Shown piece by piece: positions 36,615-48,554 of a DNA stretch of 64,000 bases. The notes below the pieces were generated by a model. That model did no database searches. It saw only the letters and a list, made by a program, of their open reading frames with translations, and was not told the DNA's origin. This stretch comes from Dryas octopetala (Eukaryota > Streptophyta > Magnoliopsida > Rosales > Rosaceae): positions 2,887,896 to 2,951,895 of the forward strand of contig OY992837.1 in assembly GCA_963921425.1 (NCBI GenBank), in the 5' to 3' direction. The translations under genes were made by a program, and so were the position numbers. Position 1 is the first letter of the stretch. The number at the start of each line of letters is the position of its first letter.

Positions 36615-37647
36615 TTGATCATGTTTTGTCCGATGAACAGAGAGAATATAATACGAGAAACGACAAAAAGAAAACAGTGTGTGTTTTCGTGGGAAAGTTG
36701 AGAGACAGGTGGCGAGAGTTTAATTAAGATTTTCAGGTGGAGCCGTGGAGGTGGCGGAAACAAGAAGTTGTTGAAGAAGGGATTGGATGATTCCCTGCCT
36801 TTAATCATTACATGCTATTATATATATTAAAATAATCTATCTTAATCTAATCAAATTGAACCTATCAAATAAATAAAAAAAAAAAGACTTAAAGTATAGT
36901 ACTTTTAGGAGTTTTTCAACTTTTTCTTAAACGAAAATCATAGTGATTTAAAATTTTTAATCAATTTCTTTTATTTTTTTTTAACAGTTTTATATTAGAT
37001 ATTAATTCTGAAATTTTGAGCGGAGGGGAAATACAAATCGAAAGAAGACTTCATTATGAATTAAAAAATTTTTCTTATAAATTAAAAAAGACTTTATTAT
37101 AAATTAAAAAAATATATATTATAAATTAAAAAACTTTAGTATGAATTAAAATAATTTTTTTATAAATTTTAAAACATCACTGTTCTTCATCTAAAAACTC
37201 ATTTTCTAAATAAACCAAGCCTAATTATCGTTAAATAAAATTGCACCATTTCATTGTTAGAAAACTATATAATCAACCAAAAATTACAACACAACTAATT
37301 TGGAAATTTGGTAAGAAAAGCTTGAAAAGAGGGTAGATGGGTTTATTTTCCCAGTCAATCAATTCATTATTCTATATTGTTGTCAGTAAAATTACACTTT
37401 TAATTTTTAAATGTTGACAATCACTATATATATACACAAGCCCATTTAGCTGTGAGATTCTACATTTAGTGTTAAATGTGCAAAGGAGCGAATGAGCGAA
37501 TAAGCCAACTTCATATAGTTTTTCAACAATTCGAACCGTCTATTTTTTAAGTCTCTATTCATAGATCATCATAGAAAAAATTTAGCCAAATCATAAATCA
37601 ATTGCATATCTAACTCTAATCAAACAATTAGACGAACAAAATATTTT
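36615..37647. other. AT-rich intergenic DNA with a dispersed repeat
   Basis: The left end is the promoter of the DUF1399 gene. About 36990-37205 is an AT-rich block (runs like TATGAATTAAAA and TTTTTTATAAATTTTAAAACA) that reappears at about 45600-45790, so it is probably a transposon remnant. No gene is seen. Confidence 0.5.
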
Positions 37648-40425
37648 CAACGAATGACTTGCGATGTCCAAAGAAATAACTAGAGATGGCCTAATGAACT
37701 ATTTGAGAAATATTATGGTATGACTTGGGAAGTGTCAAGACATGACTTGAAATGTCACGAACTAGTTACAATTTGAAATGCACCAAGGGTATAAACATTT
37801 AAACTCTATTAAGTAACGAACTGAAATTTTCAAAGAATGACTTGGGATGCACGAAAGAACGACTTCAAATGCCCTAAGGAACGACTTAAGAAACTCTAAG
37901 GTATGACTTGGAAATCATAAAAAAAATGACTTGGAATGTCACTAGTTATAATTTAAACTGCACCAAGGGTATAAACATTTAAAATCTCTCGAATGACTTG
38001 GGAACCGTCAAAACATGACTTGAAATGTCACTAGGTACAATTTGAAATGCACTAAGGGTATAAACATTTAAAATCCCTCGAGTTATGAACTAAAATTCTC
38101 AATGATCGAATTGAGATGCCCTAAGGAACGATTTCAGATGCCCAAATAAACTAGTTTAGAAACTCTAGGGTATGACTTGTGAACCGTCAAAACATGATTT
38201 GGAATATCACTAGGTACAATTTAAATGCACCAATGGTATAAACATTTCAAATTCATTGAGTTACTAACTGAAATTATCAATGAACGACTTGGGATGCCCT
38301 AAAGAACGATTTCAGATGCCTTAAGGAACGACTTGAGAAACTCTAGGGTATGATTTGGGAACCATCAAAACATGACTTGCAATGTCAATATGTACAATTT
38401 GAATTGCACCAAGGGTATAAACATTTAAAATCCTTTTAGTTATGAACTGAAATTTTCAAAGAACGACTTGAGATGCCCTAAGGAACGACTTTAAAAACTC
38501 TAGGGTATGACTCGGGAAATGTCAAAACATGAATTGGAATGTCACTAGATACAATTTGAAATGCACCAAGGGTATAAACATTTAAAATTCCTCGAGTTAC
38601 GAACTGAAATTCTAATGGAACGACTTATGATGCCTTAAGGAACGAGTTCAGATGGCCTAAGGAACGACTTGGGAAACTCTAGAGTATGACTTGGGAACTG
38701 TCAAAACATAACTTGAAATGTTACTAGATACAATTAGAAATGCACTAAATGTATAAACATTTAAAATCTCTTGGGTTACGAACTGAAATTCTTAAGGAAC
38801 AACTTGGGATACCCAAAGGAACGACTTCAAATGTCCTAAGGAACGACTTGAGAAACTCTAGGGTATAACTTGGGAACCGTCAAAACATGACTTTGAATGT
38901 CACTAGGTACTATTTGAAATTCACCAAGAGTATTAACATTTAAAATCTCTCGAGTTACGAACTGAAATTCTTAAGGAACGAGTTGAGATGCTCTAAGGAA
39001 CGACTTCAGATGCCTTGAGGAACGACTTTAGAAACTCTATGGTATGACTTGAGAACCGTCAAAACTTGACTTGAAATGTCGCTAGGTACAATTGAAAATA
39101 CATCAACGGTATAAACATTTAAAATCCCTCGGGTTACGAATTGAAATTCTCAAGGAACGACTTGAAATGCCCTAAGTAATGACTTCAATTGCCGTAAGAA
39201 ACAACTTGAAAAACTCTAGGGTATAACTTGAAAACCGTCAAAACATGACTTGGAATTTCACTATGTACAATTTGAATTGCATGAAGGGTATAACCATTTC
39301 AAATCTCTCGAGTTACGAACTGAAATTCTCAAGAAATGACTTGGGATGCCCTAAGGAACGACTTCAGATGCCCAATGGAATGACTTGAGAAACTCTAGGG
39401 CATAACATAGGAACCGTCAAAACATGACTTGGAATGTCACTAGGTACAATTTGAAATGCACCAAGGGTATAAACATTTAAAATATCTCGAATTACGAACT
39501 GAAATTCTCAAGGAACGAGAACGAGAACGAGTTGGGATGCTCTAAGGAACGACTTCAGATGCCCTAATGAACGACTTGAGAAACTCTATGGTATGAGTTG
39601 AGAACCGTCAAAACATGACTTAGAATGTCACTATGTACAATTGGAAATGCACCAAGGGTATAAACATTTAAAATCCCTCGAGTTGTGAACTGAAATTTTT
39701 AATGAACGATTTGGAATACCTTAAGCAACGACTTTAGATGTCCTAAGGAATGACTTGAGAAACTCTAGATTATGTTTTTGGACACGTCAAAACATGACTT
39801 GGAATGACATTAGGTACAATTTGAAATGCAAAAAGGGTATAAACATTTAAAATTTCTCGAGTTACCAAACGAAATTTTCAAGGAACGACTTGGATGCCTT
39901 AAAGAACGACTTCAGATGCCCTAAGGAACGACTTCAGAAACTCTAGGATTTGACTTGAGAACTGTCAAAACATGACTTAGAATGTCACTAGGTGCAATTT
40001 GAAATGTATCAAGGGTATAAACATTTAAAATCACTCGAGTTACGAACTTAAATTTTCAAGGAACGACTTGAGACGCCCTAAGAAACGACTTCAAATACCC
40101 TATGGAATAACTTGAGAAACTCTAGAGTATGATTTGGGAACCGTCAAAACATATCTTGGAATGTCATTAGGTACAATTTGAAATGCACCAAAGATATAGA
40201 CATTTAAAATTTCTCAAGTTATAAATTGAAATTCCCATCGAACGACTTAAGATGCACTAAAGAACGATTTCATATGTCTTAAGGATCGACTTGAGAATCG
40301 TTATAACATGACTTGGAATGTCACTAGGTACAATTATAAATACAACAAGAGTATAAACATTTAAAATCCATAGAGTTACAAACTAAAATTCTCAAAAAAC
40401 GACTTAAGATGCCTGAAAGAACGCT
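37648..40425. repeat. Satellite array, 179-bp units built of ~22-bp subunits
   Basis: The marker ATAAACATTT (or a one- or two-base variant) starts at 37791, 37971, 38060, 38238, 38417, 38574, 38753, 38932, 39111, 39290, 39469, 39660, 39839, 40017, 40196 and 40353. Spacing is 178-180 in eleven of fifteen intervals; the others are 89, 157, 157 and 191. Each unit is a series of related blocks of about 22 bp centred on GAACGACTT, TATGACTTGG, CATGACTTGGAATGTC and TACAATTTGAAATGC, followed by a 27-bp block (GGTATAAACATTTAAAATC) and a 20-bp block (GTTACGAACTGAAATTC). Short intervals fit loss of one block (179 minus 22 = 157) or about four (89). The 191 interval has a 12-bp GAACGA expansion near 39518-39530. 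No open frame of any size crosses it. Confidence 0.93.
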
Positions 40426-40650
40426 TATATTATGATAAATGCTTTCTCATGAAGTACTTCCAAATATTTTTCTAATCCAAAAGTGCTTTTTATTTTTTCG
40501 CCAAACTCAAACAAAAAGACTTTTGACTATTTAAAAGCATTTTTAAGAGTTCTAAAAACACTGTCAAACTAGCCCTTAGTTAAGAAGGAGAATACTAAGT
40601 TACCTCTTGGGCTCTTCTTATTAGGAAGTAACAATTCTGAGTTTAGATAT
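40426..40650. other. Possible single-arm transposon remnant
   Basis: Words such as AAAAGTGCTTTT and AAAAGCATTTTTAAGAG followed by ACTGTCAAACTAGCCC resemble ends of plant hAT-type MITEs, but I find no second end. The call is weak. Confidence 0.3.
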
Positions 40651-40659
40651 CACTGGATT

Positions 40660-40843
40660 TGGGCCAAGGCCCAGTTCTGACTTTTTTTTGTCGAAGCCCA
40701 GTTCTGACTAAGGGTCCAGTTCTTGACTTCTTGTCAACTGCCATTGGTCTGCCCTTGCGAGGTAAAATTTGTAATTTGTGCAATGTTTAGGGCTTTAGTT
40801 GGAAATTAAAAAAATCATTGGTGCCTTCTTAAGCAAACCCTAG
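40660..40843 (+). promoter_or_regulatory. Site II/telo-box promoter of independent snoRNA locus
   Basis: TGGGCC at 40660-40665, GGCCCA at 40668-40673 and AGCCCA at 40695-40700 are site II words. A telo-box AAACCCTAG lies at 40835-40843. This is the architecture of plant ribosomal-protein and snoRNA-host promoters. No protein frame follows, but a C/D snoRNA lies about 140 bp further on. Confidence 0.65.
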
Positions 40844-40979
40844 CAGACGCTCTTCCTCATCCAGGATTACGAAACAGTAGCCGTCTCTTTCTAACTTGTT
40901 TTCTCTCCAATTTTCAATGATTTTCCGAAATTCCGATGTGGGGGTTTTTTTTTTTTTAACCATGATTACCATATTTTTT

Positions 40980-41059
40980 GCAATGATGATTGTGATAATC
41001 CCAGCTCTATGAGACCTCTTGTGGTCTAGGATCAGGCTTTGTTCACAGATATCTGAGCC
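40980..41059 (+). ncRNA. C/D-box snoRNA, independent copy
   Basis: Box C ATGATGA is at 40983-40989 and box D CTGA at 41053-41056. The segment is clearly homologous to the snoRNA in eL18 intron 2 (25388-25469), while flanks differ. It follows a site II/telo-box promoter and no coding exon can be recognised around it, so it may be processed from a non-coding host transcript or an intron of one. Target unknown. Confidence 0.75.
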
Positions 41060-41914
41060 AACATAGCATTCTCTCTCTGATGTTAGTTTTCATTTGCTTA
41101 TGATAAATTTATGGTAATAATGTTTAATTTTTTTTTTCTAATTTTCTAGTAGGTAATGCTCTGCTTCATCGTTAATTCTTTCTGTCATTGTTGTCTTCGA
41201 TGATTAATCTCATATCTTTAGTTTTTAAGATTTTTATTTCTCAGAACAATTAAAACATACTTACTATTCTGTTCTTCAAAGCTTAAGTCCTTGTTTTATT
41301 TTCACTGGCTTTTCTGTAGTCTTCTGGGTTCTATTGAGAGTTGAGACTCTTGTTTTTTGTTTTTTTTTTCCCAGTTGGTTTTTCTAGAGTTGATTCTGGT
41401 TTCTAGTTTGTTTGGTTACCGCTTTTCTTTGGGCTTCCCTTTCTTTGTGGGTTCCTCTTCGCTTGTTTGGGCTAGAGTCAGCCTAGTTGTTTGGGCCATT
41501 GGGCTCTTCTTTATGAATTTAATTTCAGAACCCAAAAAACAATTTATTATTAGGAACGAAAAAAGCTAAAATTATTCCACTTTGATTCGCAAATTCAACC
41601 ATCCACACAAAAAATAGAAGAATCGCATTCCACTACAAAAAGAATGGAACAAAAATTGTGTGCAGATGCTTCCACATATTAAAGCCAACTACAGATAATA
41701 TATGCATTCAATTAATTTTTGGAAAATTTCTAAAACTAGTATTTTTTGGTTCCGTTAATGACTTGGTCATTTTTTTTCAGAATTTTAAAACCAGTCGTCG
41801 AGCTCTCGTTGAGTAGGGCCCAAACGTCGATCTGTGCTCAAAGAGATTTAATCATTTCTGGATTGGAGCTCGAGTACTAATGACACTAATTTTGACCAAT
41901 TTTTCAAACTTTCC
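41060..41914. other. Intergenic, no protein gene seen
   Basis: If the snoRNA at 40980 is intronic, its downstream host exon could lie here, but none can be defined. A 70-codon hydrophobic plus frame at 41357-41569 is T-rich and unconvincing. The right part is the 3' flank of the F-box/PP2 gene. Confidence 0.45.
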
Positions 41915-43607
41915 TCAATGTTTTGGCCTAAGCTCAATTCCCTCAACAATAATGCCAGCTTTAAGGTGCACACCCTTCACTTCTTTTAGGCTCATATTCA
42001 CATCCTTATGATCATCCCACCCATCATTGAAAAACTTCCCCAGCTCAATCTCCATCCACCCATCTTTGCGCTCGCTAACGCCACCTCCTCGGCCATCATC
42101 TCCTTCCGAAAATGTTGGTTTTCGGTTTGAAAAACGTTCGTGTGTTTCTAAAGCATGAGCTTGCTTCATGCTTCCATGGAGATTAGTAGTACTCAAGTAG
42201 ACTGAACCTTGTGACTTGAAATTACCAACTTCTAGTGAAACCTCACAAGGTAAAGAGTCCAATCCATATGCTCGGTCAGCCAACTTGCCAATAAGATATG
42301 CACCATAAACAGTTTTTGGTGATAGCATTCGTGTGTTCATTGTGCCATTTATTTCCAGCCACCAGATGGTTCTGAGTTCAGCAACCTCTGCAAATCTGAA
42401 TTAATACTTAAAAGGGTCATAAAATTAATTCATGAAATTAGATATAAGGGTATGACTATAGGAGTAGTGCAAATTAATTAACCTTGATTCAGGGTGAGGT
42501 TTCCAGGTCCAATAGAGAGGATTGCATGCCCATGTAATTGAAAGATCCCTTGCACTTAACATGTAACATTTTTTACCTGTTGATTTCTCTATTGATAACA
42601 TCTGTGCCATTCATATCTATCAGAAAACTATTATTGGGATTGATTGATATTATATTCATATCTTGTCTTTCAGAACAAGAGAAACAAATTAAGGAAAAAA
42701 AAAAAAACCCTCAAAATTAACCAACAAGACCTTTGTTGATTATACAATGAGGATATCAGTGAAACTGGGGTCCATACCAAATTTAATGTTGCGTACTTGG
42801 CTTAAATAAATATATTTAATTTATTGATAGATGAGTGTGGTAAAGCATTCTAAAGCTACTAGTGCATCAGCAGGCAATGAAGCAAATATGAATTTTTCTA
42901 TTTAAAGAATTCATATTTGTTCCACCGCCTGTTAATGCAAAAGCAACTTTGTCATGCATGGGTGATGCGGGCATTCTCTCTTGATTTATTGCCAGAGGTT
43001 GCAAATGCAATAATATTTACTCAAATATTGGACCAATTATAGACCCTATATATATATAGATGCCTATATATATAGTTAATATTTGACCAATCATATAATG
43101 CATAGGCAGTCTTGACTCAACAATTTTCAATTTTTTCCTCTTACTTGCCCTTGGTTTTTAGGTTCAATAGTCTATACCCCACTTTTATACTACATTGTGT
43201 ATTAAAATCCACTCCTATTTGTGATACACACAATGTAATACACAAATACAAGAATGTGGTCTAAGTAAAAAGTTTTAATTGTTTATAGATACAATTCTAT
43301 GAATGAATTGATAATGAGTAAATGCAATGAATCAATAATTGAAGCTAATTACCTTCCTACCACCATCGATTAGATTTGGAGTGCACAACCTGATAAACAA
43401 GTCTTTGTTGGAGGAATAATCCATTGGACTCACTAATCTAGACAGAATTTCTGAAAGATCTGATGGCAAAAACTTCTCCCACACACTATCCATATCAGCC
43501 ATAGAACGAAACGACATCGAAACCAACGAGCAACGACATGCTTCTCGAGGAGATGTAAGTGAGAGAATGTGTGCAAAGCAGTCTTCAGGCAACTGATCCA
43601 AATTCAT
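41915..43607 (-). CDS. F-box protein with phloem-protein-2 domain (PP2-B type)
   Basis: Three exons, 43607-43353, 42601-42483 and 42395-41915, give 284 residues. The N-terminal F-box (MNLDQLPEDCFAHILSLTSP, then REACRCSLVS and FRSMADMDSVWEKFLP) binds SKP1 of SCF ubiquitin ligases. The PP2 lectin domain from about residue 90 has KSTGKKCYMLSARDLSITW, the WTWKPHPESRFAEVAEL motif, WWLEINGTM, YGAYLIGKLADRAYG and the closing GWMEIELGKFF and IEGIELRP-like end (VEGIELRPKH). Such proteins are thought to recognise N-glycans on targets and respond to stress. The acceptor at 42602 is chosen because it keeps the GGRK/MLSIEKS join in frame. It is unrelated to the F-box/FBA relics at 7 and 11-12 kb. Confidence 0.93.
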
Positions 43608-44868
43608 TTCTCTCAGAAATCAGAATATTGTAATTCAACTAGTTTGATAATGTCCGCATGGAACCATATGTATTTATACTATATTGCTTTGTACCAAATT
43701 AGAGGGTCCTTTTTTTTTTAGGGGGTCATGTCTATTGATATCGTTAATATGACCACATTTTCTTTTCTGGCAGCGGTCAATGTCATGAGATTCATGACAA
43801 CATGATGAAGTGAACAGATTTTAGGTTGTGGTCAAGTATCATGACAACATGATGATCTAACTCAAGTACTCAACCGTGAACACATTATGAGCTGGTACTG
43901 CTAGCTACACGCTATGTATCTGCAACTGGCTCAACACGGGACCCCAATGTTAAAGGACTCTTCTTTTTTTTTTTTTTTTCAGGCTTATCTTTTAAAATAT
44001 ACATTTGCCTTAAAATCTTTACTATTTCGAGCGATCGACAGTGTAAACTTTTTTATTTTTTTGGCTTTTATCGTTTAACAGTTAGTTTGTTGGTTATTTA
44101 TATACGATTTTAAATAATGTAAGGATATATCCGTCAAAAAATAAAGTAAAAAACACGAAGAAAGTAACTTGTAACAGTTGCCAATTATAAAATACAATGT
44201 CGAGTGATCAAAGTCTTAGTTGATCGATTGATATTAAAAATCCGTAAAGAAAAAAAGTGTGGTCATCCGCTCTAAAAAACCATACTACATATGCATATTA
44301 TAATAGTTTAAATAAAGACCTTATAAATTTGAAGCCACTCATCCCAAATGATATGTAAGTTAAGTTGACTATGATATTAAGGGCAGAGAGTCTCAATCCA
44401 ACATGGGAGGCCTCTAAAAATTGTGGGTCAAGTTAGGATTAGAGTGTTTATGGAAAAAGGAGGGAGATCATTTTCTTGTTAGGTGCGTAAGTTACATTAT
44501 GCAACCCTAACTTCAAAATGCACCTTCCAAGGGTCCAACCTATTATTGTTAGGAAAAAGGAGATGTCAATAGGTCCCCACTATGGCCTTAATCAAAATGT
44601 GAACACCACCTGAACAGAATCTCCGAGCCTACCAAATCGCTGTCAAATGTTATCAGCAACTCTTTCTAAATTTTTTTAATTTTTCTTTTTACATTTGTTG
44701 TTTGCGAAAAACTCTTTTTTTTGCTATGGAAAGAAAAATAAGTTGAAGACTCGATAAAAGTAAAAGGATTTTTTTACAAGTCACACATTTGAATTATGAT
44801 TTCATTTACACTTCATCAGTTCATCATCTAAATTAAAATTAAAATTAAAATTAAAATTAATTTACAAT
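43608..44868. other. Intergenic, no gene seen
   Basis: Promoter side of the F-box/PP2 gene, then AT-rich DNA. A short AAATTA-type tandem run occurs at about 44833-44862, at the left edge of the foldback element. Confidence 0.5.
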
Positions 44869-44869
44869 C

Positions 44870-45415
44870 TTAATTTTAAAAAATTTGCAACGTGCCGCCA
44901 TCTAATTTTGTCAATTTTTTCGTCAAAAAAAACCATGTGAAAGTGTGAGACCCACGTGTGATGTGCCCCATTTTTCTGGGTTTTTTTCGTTATTTCAAGC
45001 CTAATCCTCTTTCTCTTCTCTCTCTCTCTCTCTCTCAACTCCATGGTCCAGCCACACCCATCCAAGCCCACAAAACAGAGCACAGCCATGGATTCCCTCA
45101 ACCTCTTCAAAGGCTATGGCAAAGTAAACCAGACCATCTAGAAGATCAAGCTCAAGCCTCAAGATCTGCTTGTTAGTTTACTGCAAATTTAGACATCAAG
45201 GTCATGGGTGTGGCTGTTTTGTCCGACCATGGAGTTGGAGAGAGAGAGAGAGAGAGAGAGAGAAAGAAAGAGAAAGAATGGAAATATGATTAGGCTTGAA
45301 ATGACAAAAAAGTCCCTGAAAAATAAGGCACATGTCATTTGATTTTTTTTTTTTCGAAAAAATTAACAAAATTGGATGAAAATGTGACATTGCAAAATTA
45401 AAATTTTTAGAATTA
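44870..45415. mobile_element. Foldback/MITE-like element with CT and GA tracts
   Basis: Two arms of about 200 bp are imperfect reverse complements. TTATTTCAAGCCTAATC on the left pairs with GATTAGGCTTGAAATGA on the right. CAACTCCATGGTCC pairs with ACCATGGAGTTG. The left CT tract (about 45011-45036) faces the right GA tract (about 45238-45262), and CAGCCACACCCAT pairs with ATGGGTGTGGCTG. The loop is about 45085-45195. No transposase frame. As RNA the arms would make a long hairpin. Confidence 0.7.
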
Positions 45416-45529
45416 AAGTGGTAGAGTGATTTGTTAAGGAGATTTAGAGTTTAGTTTATTTTATGGATCTTTCTTAGACTAAGACTGTTAGTGATTTATG
45501 GTTTTTAATTAAGTTCTTTTATTTTTCTT

Positions 45530-46025
45530 TGATGACTTTATGTTAGGTTTAACTCTAAGATTTTGGGTGGAACATGTAGCATTTATAAAACTCATTTTAC
45601 ACTATAGGAAGGAAAATACCCTTCAAATCATAAAAATAATTTCATTATGAATTAAAAGAATTTTTTTATAAATTAAAAAAAAATGTATAAATTAAAAGAA
45701 TATTTTTATAAATTATTATGAATTAAAAGAATTTTTTTATAAATTTTAAAACATCATTTATCTTTATTTAAAAACTATTTTCTAAGGGTCCTATAACATA
45801 AATCCGTTAAAGTCAAAAAATAAAAAAATTTTAACATAAAACTGTCAAAAAAAAAAAAAATAATTTAATTAAAAATTCTTAAATCAAAGCTCACCGTTTG
45901 ATTATTTGCTTGAAGGGGCCGTTTTAACTTCGATAGTGCAGTCCAAACGGAATTATAACCTGAGTACGTAGTGATGCGTAAAAAAGCCAAAGTAAAATTG
46001 AAAAATTCCCAGCTGACAATCTTGC
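45530..46025. repeat. Dispersed AT-rich repeat, second copy
   Basis: The block at about 45600-45790 shares runs such as TATGAATTAAAA and TTTTTTATAAATTTTAAAAC with about 36990-37205 in the same orientation. It is probably the same decayed element. Not a gene. Confidence 0.45.
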
Positions 46026-46222
46026 GTGTATCAGACTATCAGTGTACCACACAGTCAGCTGGCTTTTGGCGTCTTATCCTTCACACTAACCGCAGGTCCA
46101 GAGCTTTGCACTAAGCCATCGAAATTGAGTGACCCATTAATCTCAAATCTCAATCAATTTTCCACTTCTACTCTGAAACTCAAATTTCTCATATACCCAT
46201 TGCCTCTTTTTCCTCCACGGCT

Positions 46223-48554
46223 ATGACCCACAACCTCAAACCCTCCATTTCCATGTCCCCCTCCTCACAGTACACTCCATTTATGACCTCCCCTTCAGTT
46301 TCATTCAAAACCCACAATGGCTCACTCTTCTTTAGCACAATTACTTCAATAACTCACACCTATATAACCCCTCCACCACCATTTTCATTCAAAACCTGCA
46401 CAAGCTCACAGTTCTATAGCACCAGAAGACTGTTCCTTCCTTCAGTTTCTGGCATCTTGGATGCCATAACTGGCGGTAACAATCCCCGTGAAGCCATTGC
46501 CGCGATTCGAAGTGGAATGCTACTCTTTAGGAAGGTAAATTCTTCTCCATATTACATATAGTGTTGTTTCTCTTTACACCTGTTCTCATAGTTTGGTATT
46601 AGAAGTTTACAGCTTTGTTATTGTTAAGGGTGATGTTTCAGGGTCTTTAGCAGAATTTGATAAGGCAATTGAGTTGGATCCTCGCCAGAAGGCATGTAAG
46701 TCTATATAATTCTTGATCAAGTTTTTTTTCTTTTTGGTGGTTTTGGGATATTAATTGTTGAATTAAGTTACATAGTATTGGCTATGGTTGTTATCAGATC
46801 TTTGGCAAAGGGGGCTATCACTTTACTATCTTGATAGGTACTAGTTCTTTGATGGCTCTTATTTCCATATTTTTTTTTTTGGGTGCTGAGAAAATGTAGA
46901 AATTCAAAGGTTAATGTTTAAATTTTGAAGCACGAAGAATTACATTATGTAGAGAAAATGAATAGTGTATCACTTTAGCCAAGATTTTTCAGGAAAAAAC
47001 ATTAACAGAATGCATGATGCTCAAAATTTTGTTTTGTAATTCTGTTGCTCCATTTTCTTGGCCCCCAAACTGAGGGTAAAATGTTAAATATTGATTTGGT
47101 TAAGAGACATGTCAAGGATTAAACTGGGTATCTTTTATGCACAGGTTTGAAGAAGGGGCAGAGCAGTTCCGATTAGATGTTGCCCAGAATCCAAATGATA
47201 CAGAGGAATCCATTTGGTGCTTTCTCTGTGAAGCTCAATTATATGGAATTAATGAAGCAAGGGAACGATTTCTTGAGGCAAGTTACTGATACCAAGGAAC
47301 ATTATCATGAATAGGAAGGTTGCTGATGCATACTCGGAATGTATTTGTGCCAACTTCTTACAATAAGGTTTTTTATCTGAGAAAGATTATTGATGAAGTT
47401 AAATTAGGCTTTAAACTTTTAACCAGGTCTTTTGGATTTCTTTAGGAGCACAACTGAGTGTATCTTATAGGAAATTTGCTATTCTAGCTGACATTATTTG
47501 AAGTGCTTTTTACTCTCTTGTATTGAGTGAAAACTTCAATAAAATTCTTCTAACTGCATAATAGATTAATGCAGGTTGGTCGAGATCCAAGACCTGTCAT
47601 GCTAGCAGCCTATAACATGTTTAAAGATGGTGGTGATCCAGAAAAGGTGTTGAGTGGAACTTTTATTCTTTGACCAAACCATTTCTTTTTCGAGCTAGTT
47701 GTGTAGTTCGTAAGGTTAAAAAGGCATTTCTTTTATTTGCACCTCCCAATATATTCTCATGTCTCTCTAGGTTTGCTTATTGGATGGCTTTTATTAATTC
47801 ATATGAGATGTTGAGAGTGCAATTTTCTTCTGCTTCATCTCATGCCTTTGGACCATTTCTCAGCAGGAGGTTAATTTGAATAACTGAAAATTGTTTAAGA
47901 ACGCATTTGATTTCTTTTCCCATATATTCTTTGTACTTTAAAGTGCAGACCCTTTAAGCGACTGAGACAGCTACCTTAATGGTCTTCAGATAATTTTCTG
48001 TTTCTTATATAGGTCTAGCTAGTTCCATTAATACCAAGAATTTCCTCTGACTCAAGTGATTGATCTTAATGCCTAGCTTGTTGCTGCATTTTCAAATGGC
48101 CGTGATAGTGATTATTTCTACGCTTCTCTATATGCTGGACTCTATCATGAATCTCAGGTTTGTTTCAAACTATAAGAACTCTCTTAGATGTTCTTTTGGT
48201 GTCACATGTTGTATCTCAACTGAATCTGATCAAGTGTTCCTGCAAAAATATTGAAAGGTCACTGAGGAGTTATGGGTATAACTGAACTTCATTGCAGAAG
48301 CAACCTGCTGTGATTGCTGACTAGCTATTTTTCACCCATTGCAGAAGAAACCTGATGCAGCCAAACTTCATATCCTTGCTGCTTGCCAGTCTCAGTATGG
48401 ACAAAGGTTTGAAGTAAAACTAATTGTTTAGCTTAGCAGTTAATGAACAGTTCAACAATATAAATCCAATTTCCTTGCTGATGCCAGATCTGACGATTAT
48501 ATGGCTTCTCTTGCCAAAGTTCACTGTCTTTGTCGAAATTGGAGGTCCGATTGA
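46223..48554 (+). CDS. Plastid-type TPR protein
   Basis: Eight exons: 46223-46534, 46629-46695, 46798-46837, 47145-47277, 47575-47646, 48077-48157, 48345-48406, 48488-48554. They join to 277 residues. The first 70 or so residues are Ser/Thr-rich with few acids and look like a chloroplast transit peptide. TPR-like helices follow: AIAAIRSGMLLFRKGDVSGS, LAEFDKAIELDPRQKAYLWQ, RGLSLYYLDRFEEGAEQF, then ESIWCFLCEAQLYG and AKLHILAACQSQYGQRSDDY. Function is unknown; TPRs bind partner proteins. Intron 4 begins GC rather than GT (GAG|GCAAGT at 47278-47283), and only this splice keeps LEVGRDPRPVM in frame. An Arabidopsis counterpart next to PLD zeta 2 (At3g05625, from memory) would match position. Confidence 0.88.

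Noticed and set aside
37648..40425. CRISPR-like regular repeats
   Set aside because: The units are fully tandem with no unique spacers and the genome is a plant's, so it is a satellite.
41357..41569. 70-codon hydrophobic frame downstream of the snoRNA
   Set aside because: T-rich sequence makes Phe/Leu/Val runs by chance. No family resemblance.
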